Source of the DNA: Ottelia alismoides
Taxonomy: Eukaryota; Streptophyta; Magnoliopsida; Alismatales; Hydrocharitaceae
Direction of reading: 5' to 3'
DNA length: 64,000 bases
Assembly: GCA_037367405.1 (NCBI GenBank)
Contig: JAZKJV010004145.1
Coordinates: 310,001-374,000, forward strand
The notes under the pieces were generated by a model that did not search any database, was not told the DNA's origin, and saw nothing but the letters and a program-made list of their open reading frames with translations. Positions 49,049 through 58,872 of this stretch are shown here, piece after piece. How positions within the stretch are numbered: position 1 is the stretch's first letter; each line of letters begins with the position of its first letter. The translations under genes were made by a program, and so were the position numbers.

Positions 49049-49079
49049 ACACGTGGCAGCTCCTGGAGCTGCCACGTGT
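49049..49079. repeat. 31-bp perfect palindrome with two G-boxes
   Basis: The arms ACACGTGGCAGCTCC and GGAGCTGCCACGTGT are exact reverse complements around one central T. Each arm contains CACGTG, the G-box core bound by plant bZIP and bHLH factors. It lies about 380-410 bp before the TATA box. In the other LTR the palindrome has several changes. Confidence 0.9.
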
Positions 49080-49459
49080 TAGCCTTTTTTGAGTTTTTAT
49101 TGTCATTTTTATAAAAAAATCCCGCACGTGCTAGGCGCGTGCCCTCGCTACCGCCACCTGTTGCCATTGTGGTCGTCCAATCTCAGTCGATCAGATGACC
49201 ACCATCCATCGTCCCCATCTGACCCCCTTTCCCAATTCGCCTCCGCCACACCCCCGCAATTTTCACTGCCATCTCCGCCTATCGCCTTCCATCTCTGATC
49301 CACGCGCCTCCGATATCAAATCAATCGCCCTCCACCTTCAATCGAATCTCATCCTGCGCATCTCACCAAATCCGATCCTCTGTCGATCTCGTTAGATTTC
49401 AAGCTATTCGAACCCCGCATATCCCTCAACTTCCATCTCCGGGAGCCGTCCCTCTACAC

Positions 49460-49467
49460 TATAAAAG
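49460..49467 (+). promoter_or_regulatory. TATA box of the D 5' LTR
   Basis: TATAAAAG in CTCTACACTATAAAAGCTTC is kept at the matching site of the other LTR (58865-58872). GC-rich leader sequence begins right after it. Confidence 0.75.
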
Positions 49468-50007
49468 CTTCACCGGTTGTTCCCTCGAGCTTCATCTGCC
49501 AATTCACACAGCTCCAATAAAATTGCGCCTTCGGCGGTGACAGCGTCGTTGACGACGTTCTCTAAAGGCTGGGGGAGATCCGAGTCCCTAGGCCTCGTTG
49601 CAGCCGTGTCACCTACGTCTGCTCAGCTCCGGTCATCCCATCGAGCCAACGCCAATGACGTCCTCCTCCTCCGCAGTTCAGCTTCACCACCGCTCAATGA
49701 CACCTCTCCTACACCACTCCTCCATAGTCCGCCACGCAGCTACCATCTTCAAGGGCACCGCTCCGACTTCACCGCCCTACCAAGCTTCGTCGATAACGTC
49801 TTCCTTGTCAACCTCCACCAGTATCTAGAGCCTTCCACCAGAGGCTCTCCACGTCAACAGCTTCGTCTCCGATTCCAGCCACCCCCGACACCTACTGGAG
49901 ATCATCACGCCATCACCCTTCAACAGCCTCGTCGTGCCGGCAAGCCATCCACCAATTTCCTCAAGAGCTCCGCTCCTTCTTTCGCCGCCAGGAGAGACAC
50001 TCAAGGA

Positions 50008-50036
50008 CCCCTCACGTGCTCCGCATGCGTGAGGGG
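50008..50036. repeat. GC-rich hairpin in the D LTR
   Basis: CCCCTCACG (50008-50016) pairs exactly with CGTGAGGGG (50028-50036), with an 11-base loop. In the other LTR (around 59414-59442) the pairing has a mismatch. Confidence 0.6.
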
Positions 50037-51237
50037 GAACATTTATAGATGAAGCCTCTGAGTCCCGCTATTTCCCAGAACCCCCCATCACGTGTTTAAC
50101 ATGCGCGCGTGGGGAATATTTGTGTGGAATCCCCTGGAAGATCTCCTAGTCACATATTCAGCCTCGCAACCTAAGGGTCGCGTGCCTGGCACGTGACCAC
50201 TAAGAATTTTGCAGACACCACCCTCTGAGGTTTAGGTAATCATGCACTAGCCCTTCTACTGCATTTATATTTATTTCATCTTGTGTAATATTGCAAACAG
50301 ATCCATGTGTTCCCTCTTTGTTTTGAACCTTTACATCGCATTATTTTCATTTCAAAAATAGAATGATGTTCTTCAATTAATTCTCTACATTATGGCATAT
50401 ATTGTGCACATTTTTATGAATCATTGGTTAATTAATAATTAATTGTTTTGTGAAAAATTACGTATTTTGCCCATTTTGTGCTCTGAAATTTGTAATTGAT
50501 TAACCCTTGCTCTAAAAATTCCGGAAAAATTAGTGACTGGAGAATTAATTGTGTTTAACCTTGTGCCCAAAAAAGAATCGCATTTGCATGCATAGATTGC
50601 CTTGTAAAAATCATTTTGCGTATTTCAACATTTGATTTTTAATAGGTATTGAATCTTGTATTTTCGAGGTTTAAGATTTTTTTGAGATTCATCACCTAGT
50701 GATAGATCTTAGATAATTTTATTCCTTTAAAAAAATAGGTTTAATATTTATTATAATTAAAATTTGAAATTCATTATGTTTGCATTGAAAAAATCATTAA
50801 AAAATTAATCTTGCATTAAAAAATTATAAAAAAATTATAGCACATTTATTTCATCATAATTATCATCATGGCCAAGTTTCATATTTTTCAGAGATCGTTT
50901 GAGCGTAATTTACATTTTAGTCCCTAAAATAGGCCAAAAATTGTATTTTGCTTCCTTTATTGCATTAAAAATTATAAAAAAAGATCTCCTAAAAAATTAC
51001 ACACGAATTTTGATAGACATAATTCTAGTTTCTTTGCCTCCTTGTGTTCGACCTTAGGACTTGCCCAAGTAAAATAAACATAAAACCACACAATTGAAAA
51101 TTGAATAAATAATTGTGGTTATTTTCTTAACTGATTCCGATTGCCGTCTACAACGAAACGACAAAACATATTTTTTTAAGCGAACGATCAATAACACATT
51201 ACACATATTTAACGTGCGTAATTTTGTACTTGTCAGA

Positions 51238-51255
51238 TGGTGCCGTTACCGGGGA
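51238..51255 (+). other. Primer-binding site of element D, tRNA-Asp type
   Basis: TGGTGCCGTTACCGGGGA differs by two bases from TGGCGCCGTTGCCGGGGA, the site known from Athila elements and complementary to the 3' end of tRNA-Asp. It lies two bases after the LTR end. Confidence 0.82.
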
Positions 51256-52702
51256 AGCAAACGACTTGGAGTTTTGCCTAAAAATTTTATTCGATTTTCC
51301 GCATTCGGGTAATCTGACCCTCGAATTTTTCATTGTAAATTCCATTTTTTCCTGCATTTATTTTCAGTATTTATTTTCTTGTTTATTTTATTATTTTTTA
51401 GTCACTCTCTCTTATTTTTCTTACGAGGTACACTACGTACGTGGAGCGGTTTTTTAAGAATCGACACAACTTCACTGACTTCTAAAAAGCCACAATTAAA
51501 TTAAGATCGAGTCGAGTCGTGAGAGAGCGTAGAGTCTACGATTTTATTTTCTGAAACTTTAATTTCTATAATTAATTGCTCATTTATTGTCTGTTTGGAC
51601 TCTCGCATGTGTAACCAGACCTCTAACTTTTTCTGTGGTGTGTCGTGGCCTGTTTCACTCTCCGGGGAGGGTGGGGCCCGAGTTGAGTGACAATTAGGAT
51701 ATACCTGCACATACGGCTCTCAAAGCATTTTAATTTTTAATTGTGCTCGTAGGAATTAGGTCATACTTCACATTAATCGAGACGTACATAGATCGTTCAA
51801 CTTAGCCAAATTCAACTCAATTCTTCCCCGCTAATAGAACTTTCTGCTAGGTGCAGTTTTTCATCGGCTTTCATTTCCTATAGATTAAATTTCAATTTTT
51901 GTATTGCATCCCACATGGAGATTGTGAGGATTAACTGTAAGTCTTCTAACTGAGCATACATCATTGTTTTTCGTGTACATCAGCTTTTCCCGAACTTCTC
52001 CCTCCTATTTTATCACATAATTTTAAAGGAAACTGGGACTAGATGGTAGACGTACATTTGTTCTCATTTAATTCTTCAGTGATTGCCTAATTAAAATTGG
52101 AACTGTTACATATAGTTGATTTCAAATTAACCCATAAAATCAAGAATTTTTGCGGCAGAGCAACCCCGACCTTGGATTCTTTTATTTTTCTAAGTGAGCG
52201 AGAGACGACACTTAAGGTTAGAACCCAGCTCCGACATTTTCATTCAGACTATTGATTTTAAAAATGATTAGCTACTTCTCCGTGAGGAATACGGGTAGCC
52301 GGTAAACATTCCTGACTTCCTTAGCAGAGTGGGTGGTTTAAAGGACACTGCGTAAGGCTCCATCCTTAAGTAACATGGGTAGCCATTTTACAGTTCGTAC
52401 TTACACCTATACTGGCTGAAAGTAGATGCAACTAGTCGTAGGAATTCGAGACAGTCTTTAAGAAAATCTTCGGTACCTAACTCGCTAATTATTTTCCAAG
52501 ATTGATCTATTGCCAACTTAAATTTTTAAAGAAAATTGCCGAACTCTTACAGCTTCATTGTGTGAATTGGTAAACCCGGGGTTTGATTTGTGTTTGCAAT
52601 GGTGTGCGTGAACCGATATCGAAGATCAAAAGGCACACATTTGATAAAATTTCCTTAGACTATCCCGTGCAATCATCTCTCCTTTCTTGATTTAAACCTC
52701 AT
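51256..52702 (+). other. Untranslated leader of element D
   Basis: It is about 1.45 kb without a supported gene. It aligns with the minus-strand leader of unit E2 (62570-61100); for example ATTGCATCCCACATG and AGCATACATCATTGTTT are shared. Short open frames here are not conserved in E2. Confidence 0.75.
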
Positions 52703-53624
52703 CATGGAACTTCTGTCCAAAAATTCTCCGCATCCAGATCATGAAAATCATTGCAAACCCAAACCATCATTACTTTCAGCTCTTTCAAAATAGTCGAACA
52801 TTTATCTGAAAATCCATTAGAGCTATCCTATGAAAATGATTTTGTCTCAGTTAGACCCAAATCAACTTCATCCTCTTCTTTCAATAATCCTCCAACATTT
52901 GCGAAAGACTTTCACCCGTGGATGAATTCGGCCCCCTCATTGAATTCCTACTCGAATCACCCGACCGCACATCACCACCTACCATCTTGGACTAAATTGT
53001 TTTATTCTCTATTTCTCGCTAATGAACCATTTCAAGATCAAAATACCTTTGAGTCTCATGACTGGCCGAGAAGCCAAACCTAGATGGAAAGACCCGCACC
53101 TAATGATTATCAACGTTGGATTGACCGAAATGATCAAATCTCTATTAACCAACCTGAATATCACTCATTTGATCGACCTATCTATATAGAGCACCACATG
53201 GATGATATCGACACATATTCACCCTGTATGACCCCATTATTTGAGGATACGATCAATCATGACCATGGAAGTAGACTCTACTCAAACCGGGATGACATGC
53301 TCGAGTCATGACATGTTGAGTATGAGACCTACACATTCCCGCAAAATCCTTCTACTGAGCAACCTCCTTCCATAATTTTTGAGGAGAAATTTTCAGAAAA
53401 TAATGATCATATATCGGACATTCTAAGAAAATTTCCTCTCAGTGCATACAAGAAAATGGAAGACGAAATTATTGAACACACACCCACTGCTCCCACGATT
53501 GATCATGAACAATATTTTGAGGATGATATTTCGAGGATAAATAAAAGATTCGAATTAATGGAGGATAGATTTCAAAAATTTGCCAACCGACTAATTTCAC
53601 TCTCTGGGATCTCAAATAAAAAAA
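52703..53624 (+). pseudogene. N-terminal part of the D ORF
   Basis: An ATG at 52703 (MELLSKNSPHPDHENHCKPK) is in a different frame from the long open stretch 52751-53620, so an early frameshift is likely. The latter has stops at 53081 and 53309. It reads KDFHPWMNSAPSLNSYSNHP, SPCMTPLFEDTINHDHGSRL, HVEYETYTFPQN and INKRFELMEDRFQKFANRLI. Blocks are shared with unit E2 on both sides of the insertion (DSHPRMNPTHSMKSNS; ENELYLTQ), which supports a real protein. It shows no CCHC knuckle and no match to the gag in unit C that I can see. It occupies the place of gag. Confidence 0.7.
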
Positions 53625-54086
53625 ATGAATGAGAAAATGATTGGATCTCATTTTTATAATTTTCAAGATATCGAGAAATCTAGGGACGATTCTGGCAGCG
53701 ACACTTCTGCTTATTATTCCCCTAGACATGACTATGCCTCTGACATTTACTCTGAACATCAAAGCCCCTGTTCATATGAGGAACACACCATATCACCACT
53801 CCACACAGAAAAGACCAAAAAATTGGAATATTTGAAAACCACAAAAAATCGAAAATCCAAAAATTTCACAAAAATTGAGACTGAAGAAGATGTAAAGAAT
53901 TTGGATCCTGCTTTACGGGAAGCCTTGGAGAAAAGATTGATTTTTGAACTTCCCTTCATAAAGGCCATTGAACACTTCCTCGACCTTAAAGGTTTTGTAA
54001 TGGACAAATTAATGATGAAAAAGTCGGGAGGATACAGACAAAGACTGAAATACATATCTTGTCAATGGCCTCCTCCTTGGTGTTGA
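53625..54086 (+). pseudogene. Middle part of the D ORF (frameshifted)
   Basis: The frame moves by one near 53620 and continues as EKMIGSHFYNFQDIEKSRDD, YYSPRHDYASD, then KNLDPALREALEKRLIFELP and FIKAIEHFLDLKGFVMDKLM. The last block resembles the segment that precedes protease in Athila-type polyproteins (LPF...L...P.Y.KF.KDL). It is matched in unit E2 by ELPLMKAIKHFPDLERFVLS. Another frame change follows at about 54060. Confidence 0.72.
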
Positions 54087-54757
54087 GAAGAAAAACCAAG
54101 AGCCGTATAATTAAGCGGTTGCCCAGATTTGACTGCATAATCAAAGATACAATTTTCACACGTGCTGGTATTGATGACGATTCACCGATCAATATCCTTC
54201 TGACCTCTGTATTTCACGAACTCAAACTCGGATCGATTAAGAAGATGCGAGAGATTGTTCAATTGGCGGACAGATCGATAAAGCAGCCGAGAGGAATCAT
54301 TTCTGTCATCATGACATTCCAAGGTGCTCATCTCAAAGTAGATTTCACTATCATTGATATTGAGCATCAAGGAGAATTCACCCAGTTTCCAATTATTCTC
54401 GTAAAGCCATTCGTAGCATTGGCTAAGGAAATTATTGACTGTGAGATTCGGGAAATCACTTTCACATCATTGGAAGCACTACGATCTGACCCAATCTTTG
54501 AGGAACCACCATTTTCTGAGGCAACCCACGAAGTCCCCAACAACCGTAACCATGAAGCGCTAGAAGAGCCCTACCCCGTTGCTACACCTGAGATAGCAGT
54601 TGTTGATGAGACTATTGCTTTAGAGAATCTTCCCCTGCTCCATTCCCAGCTTCACTCACCATGGAGAATCGAGTATATGAATCATATGATCCGGAGACTT
54701 ATGCATGGTCACACCCTGGGTCAACCTATTCTGACTACATGGATCACATCAACTTGA
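54059..54757 (+). pseudogene. Protease-like domain of the D ORF
   Basis: The open frame of 232 residues reads RLPRFDCIIKDTIFTRAGID (19-38), DDSPINILLTSVFHELKLGS, VQLADRSIKQPRGIISVIMT (67-86), VDFTIIDI and FPIILVKPFVALAKEIIDCE. This is the retropepsin-like fold of Athila-type pol (DLGASIN...; LQLADRS.K.P.G; VDF.VLD; LGRPFLAT). The active site, usually D-L-G-A/S, is D-D-D-S here, so the glycine is lost and it is probably inactive in this copy; E2 keeps D-N-G-S. After residue 150 the sequence is acidic and proline-rich with no named domain. Confidence 0.83.
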
Positions 54758-55500
54758 CATAGGAATGCTCCAATGTCAGAACAATTTAGAACGAACATGC
54801 AGAGGCTCTCCTGAGTTTTTCAATTCCCATGGATCTCAAAATAGACAGACGTTTCTTCTATGATCCTGAGACATTTTCATGGTCGCACCCTCAAGCAACC
54901 TTCTCTGAATACCTTGATTAAATCATCCCAAATTGAGAGTGCACCACCATTTAGAAGACTAAGAACAAATACGTAGACCGAACACCGACCAAGGAGAAGA
55001 ATTCCAATGGCTATTCATCTGGATACTCAAGTGAACCAACACCTTCACAAAACAAGAAAAAGAAAGTCACCTCTGACCTTTAAGAAGAAGAATCAGTTGA
55101 TGATCCCTCATATGATCCTGAAAAGGCAATCTACATGAGTGAAGTCTGTTCGGCAGCTCTAAAACTATATCTTCGCTAGGATCCAAAATTCGATTCTCGT
55201 TGGACAACTCCCATTCCTAACTACTATTCATCCAAAGCTAATGCTCCTTCCATCATCAAGTACACTGGAATTATTTCTTATGAGCTGACTAAGATCGGTG
55301 CTTCTGAGTATTCATCTGAGGACAAACCACTTGATCCCAAGAAGGAACAAATTCAGAGGAAACAATTGAAGAAACAAAAAGACATGAATATCTGGAGTGT
55401 GTCCACTTTAAAATACTATTCCTCTGAAGATAATTTTGATGATGGATATCTTTCATCTGACTCAAACACTTCATCCACTATCCGTCGTGACTTTTCTTAG
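54661..55500 (+). pseudogene. C-terminal part of the D ORF with repeated YDPET motif
   Basis: In the +1 frame relative to protease, ESYDPETYAWSHPGSTYSDY (about 54690-54750) is followed at about 54859-54918 by RFFYDPETFSWSHPQATFSE, an internal repeat. Then come a Lys/Ser-rich part, DDPSYDPEKAIYMSEVCSAA, IIKYTGIISYEL and an acidic Ser-rich tail (YYSSEDNFDDGYLSSDSN). Stops occur at 54760, 54918, 55081 and 55498. Unit E2 shares the YMSE, YYSS and IISY blocks. The function is unknown and no pol domain follows. Confidence 0.62.
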
Positions 55501-55654
55501 GATGACACTGATAATAGTTGGGAATCATACACTTCATCTCCATCTCGTTATTCCGATCTCCCATCGCAGGCTCACAAGAAGATCAGCCTAAAACTGCCTT
55601 AATCATCGGCTACCCACCCTCCCTCTCGACCACATCGGTCTCCTTGTACAACTT

Positions 55655-56015
55655 CTTCATCTACTTAGGCCAAGGCCTAAATCTAGGGGGGACCGATGCC
55701 ATTTGTATATATCATTTCTCTCATCACACTTTTCCTTCTCAATCACTCCATTTCCACCCTTCTCCTATACTTAGGCAGACCAGAGCTTAAGTACAGGGGG
55801 AACCGATGCCCATTTGTATATACTCTCTTCATTCACATACCCCAACCACCTCATTTTTCCACTCTTCTTGTATACTTAGACTGTTCACAACCTAAGTATA
55901 GGGGGGCTGCCGGTATATCTTGTCCTTTTTCTCTCTTACACTTAGCCGGAGCTATGTCTTCTTTACGCTTCTTGTGCTCTGAGGACACAACACTCGCTAA
56001 GTATAGGGGGATCTA
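55655..56015 (+). repeat. Hairpin/PPT-like block of element D
   Basis: Four modules follow each other at roughly 100-bp spacing: CTTAGGCC...GGCCTAAATCTAGGGGGG (55663-55692), CTATACTTAGG...CTTAAGTACAGGGGG (55767-55800), GTATACTTAGAC...CCTAAGTATAGGGGGG (55870-55906) and ACACTTAG...GCTAAGTATAGGGGG (55937-56009). The right arm plus G run matches the true PPT at 57370-57384. Confidence 0.88.
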
Positions 56016-57368
56016 TATATATACTGTGTATATATTTTACCCATATCTCGTACTTTTGTGTAAATCTATATGTATTTATGGGGTGGGTAATTGTTTAAAA
56101 AACCAAAAAGCAAAACAAAAGAAAAACAAAAACAAAACAAAACAAAAAATAAAAAAAAGAGGAAAAAAGTTTTTGCTACTAACACTAACTGCGTCCAACC
56201 CAAATTTTTTGAAAAAATGGCTTCTTATTCATTGTTGCATAAAAAAACCAAAAATCCCTTAAATAAAATAAATTTAAAAAAAATCACAAAAAATGTGTCT
56301 GCATTTCACACACATGCACTTCATCCAGCATCGCATCTGTGAAAAGTCTTTGGGTTATGAACTGAGTTATGAGCAGAAACCGAGATTGGTCTGGACTTGA
56401 CCTTAATCCACCTAATTTTCAAAGGAACTTCACCGAGAAATATGATTTTAGAAGATTCAGGTCTTTGAGTTAATACTTTGAGTTTCACATGATAATGTGC
56501 TGCGTTTAATTCTTAGTGGCTAACCTGGTCTCTTCATTCTGGGTACAACTCTGGAATAGGGAATTAATTTGTACTCTCGCACTATGCACTTAGCTTAACT
56601 CACACAGGATGTTGGAAGATTGTGTGAGTTTCTTTTCTGGTAGCATGGAAATATAAAGACCGGAGTACGAGTTGAAATAAAGCTTCAGAAAAGGGATGGA
56701 CGGCTGGGCACAATTTTTCTAAGACCCCAAAAATGTACGGAAACAAAAAAGATTCTATATCCGTAGGGGCACAACAAGATCCAAGCAGAACCACCAAAAA
56801 TTCCAAATACAAAGAAGCCACTACCAAATAAATATCTGACCAAAAAGGTCCAAGCATCAAGGAAACCGGCAGATCTTGGTGAAGACTCGGCTACACTGGC
56901 CATCTTCACAAGGAGAGGTGACTACACTAGCCACCCTCCAGTTCTTTTCTCCTTCTTCTAACTTCCCCCCCCTAATTCGATTGTGAACACAACGCGACAG
57001 ACCTTAGAAGGAAATACCTGACTCCCCGAGGACAAGTTACTGGAGAGGAGGTTTGCATGGTAGTCCGGCATTCTGGATGGGAAGAGCTAAAACCTTTCAC
57101 ACACATGAGTCGATTGTTCAATGTTCATAGGGTATGCTTTGGGAAGAGGATTGATCTAAGATGACTTCTGAGTCGAAACTGTCATAATGATGTGTAGAAC
57201 TTGAAGGCTGTTGATTTTAAAATACTAAGTCTTACAGAAGTTCCGCCAAACTAATAATCCAAAGGTCGAGTGTAGATTCATTTTCACCTTCAGCTCATGG
57301 TCTTGGTATGGAACCCAATCTCATTTCACCTCATGGCATTTCTTTTTGATGCTCATGGACAAGCATGG
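56016..57368 (+). other. 3'UTR of element D
   Basis: It contains no coding region I can support. A run of almost pure A with C and G interruptions lies at 56094-56170. The part from about 56350 matches the minus-strand 3'UTR of unit E1 (40880-39714), with the conserved GAACTTCACCGAGAAA and CATGGTCTTGGTAT words. Confidence 0.75.
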
Positions 57369-57369
57369 T

Positions 57370-57384
57370 TTAAGTATAGGGGGA
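57370..57384 (+). other. Polypurine tract of element D
   Basis: TTAAGTATAGGGGGA directly precedes the 3' LTR start TGATGAATC at 57385. It is the plus-strand primer site expected in this position, and it has the same sequence as the right arms of the upstream hairpins. Confidence 0.85.
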
Positions 57385-58496
57385 TGATGAATCTCAAATT
57401 CATCACTTTAAATCTCATTTATTAAGCTCAAATCCCTCAAAATCATCAGCATATCTGCATTTATTCTACATAATTAGCATTCATGCATGTTTGCATAAGA
57501 ATTGCATTTTATCCATTATTTCTGCACAAAATAAGAAGCCAAAAATCCCAGCCAAAAATGACCTGTAAATAACCTAACTTCCCTGATTTTTAACTAATTC
57601 ATGCTAACTCCGAATGATCCAAAGCCACCTCCACTGTATGCATATCACTAATAAGAATAAATGAAAAAAACAAAAAAAATCACTAACCCAAATAAGTGGA
57701 CCAAAAACCCAAATCCTAGTTTCAGGACTTTCGGACTAAAAACCTCATATCTCCCTCATCCTATGTCCGATTTGATCCTACACATTTTGAACTAATACAC
57801 ATTCAACTACCTTCAAAACAAGACCAAGTTCTAGTGAATCATAGCTCGTATGTGAAATTTGGGTTTTGGTCCTCTTTTGTACATTTTCTATTTTAGCTGT
57901 TTTTGACCTACTATTTTATGTATATAATTAAACTATTTTAATTTATTTCTTTTTCATTTGTCTTCTTTGATAAAAGTTTTATTTAAATGCATAAAAATCC
58001 AAATGCAAACTAAGCTCGAAATCAAAGAAACAAATTGAGTACAAGTCGTCACTAGCTTCCTATACAAAGTTGGTCCTTTTCGTGTTTTATTTTATTTCTT
58101 CATGTTCTTAATAGATAAAAATCCAAAAAATAGTTTAATGTGTAAATATTTATATTTAATTTTACCATATTTTTTGTTTTTTATCTTGTTTAAAAATGAC
58201 AAAAAAATTATAAATCCAAAAATCAAGGTATTCTATGCACATGAGATACCCCAAAAATATCATTTTGTACAATTGATCGATTTTGATTTTGATATCTTCA
58301 TAAAGTTATAGAACTCATCAAGATGAGCAATTTTTGTGAAGAAACTTTTTTATCCAAGTCATTTTCTATTTATTTTAGATTTTACAAAGTATTTATTCTC
58401 TGAATTTTGTGGTGCTGACGCGTGGCAGCTCCTGTAGCCGCCACGTCTCAGTTTTTTTGATATTTTTATTGTCATTTTTATATATAAAAAATCCCG

Positions 58497-58565
58497 CACG
58501 TGCGAGGCACGTGCCCTCACGCACGTGCTGCGCACGTGCACTGCTTCCACCTTTGTCGCCACGTG
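58497..58565. promoter_or_regulatory. Cluster of five G-boxes in the D 3' LTR
   Basis: CACGTG occurs at 58497, 58508, 58522, 58533 and 58560, all within 69 bp and 300-370 bp before the TATA box. CACGTG is the core recognised by plant bZIP (ABF/GBF) and bHLH (PIF, MYC) factors. Function in the LTR is inferred from position only. Confidence 0.8.
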
Positions 58566-58864
58566 TTGCCATTGTAATCGTCCGATCTCGGCCGATCGGA
58601 CAGCCAGTGTCCATCATCCCCATCTGACTCCCTTTCCCAATTTGCCTCCACCGCACCCATGCGATTTTCGTCGCCATCTCCACCTGCCGCCTTCCATCTC
58701 TGAACCTCGCTCCTCCGATATCTAATCAATCACCCTCCACCTTCAATCAGATATCGTCCTGCACATCTCGCTGAATCCTATCCTCCGTCGATCTCGTCAG
58801 ATCTCAAGCTATTTGACCCCCACGAATCCCTCAACTTCCATTTTCGATAGTTGTCCCTCTACAC

Positions 58865-58872
58865 TATAAAAG
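58865..58872 (+). promoter_or_regulatory. TATA box of the D 3' LTR
   Basis: TATAAAAG in CTACACTATAAAAGATTC lies at the same place as in the 5' LTR. Confidence 0.75.

Larger units (their letters stand above)
48082..51235 (+). repeat. 5' LTR of element D (3154 bp)
   Basis: It begins TGATGAATCTCA and ends TTGTCA, two bases before the PBS. The first 60 bases differ from the other LTR at two positions. It contains a 31-bp palindrome with two G-boxes (49049-49079), a TATA box (49460-49467), a GC-rich leader-like part (about 49120-50050) with a short hairpin at 50008-50036, and an AT-rich end. An open frame of 191 codons (49477-50052) has no ATG start and is disrupted in the other LTR, so it is not called. 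Confidence 0.93.

Noticed and set aside
49477..50052. 191-codon open frame in the D 5' LTR as a gene
   Set aside because: It starts with TTG, lies in the GC-rich leader of an LTR, and the matching frame in the 3' LTR (58851-59228) is cut short. GC-rich sequence gives long chance frames.
55655..56015. Regularly spaced repeats as a CRISPR-like array
   Set aside because: The sequence is eukaryotic retrotransposon DNA; repeats are imperfect inverted pairs with unequal spacers and lie in the 3'UTR before the PPT.
56094..56170. A-rich run as a poly(A) tail of a retrogene or SINE
   Set aside because: It has regular C and G interruptions, no target-site duplication, and sits inside the 3'UTR of D.
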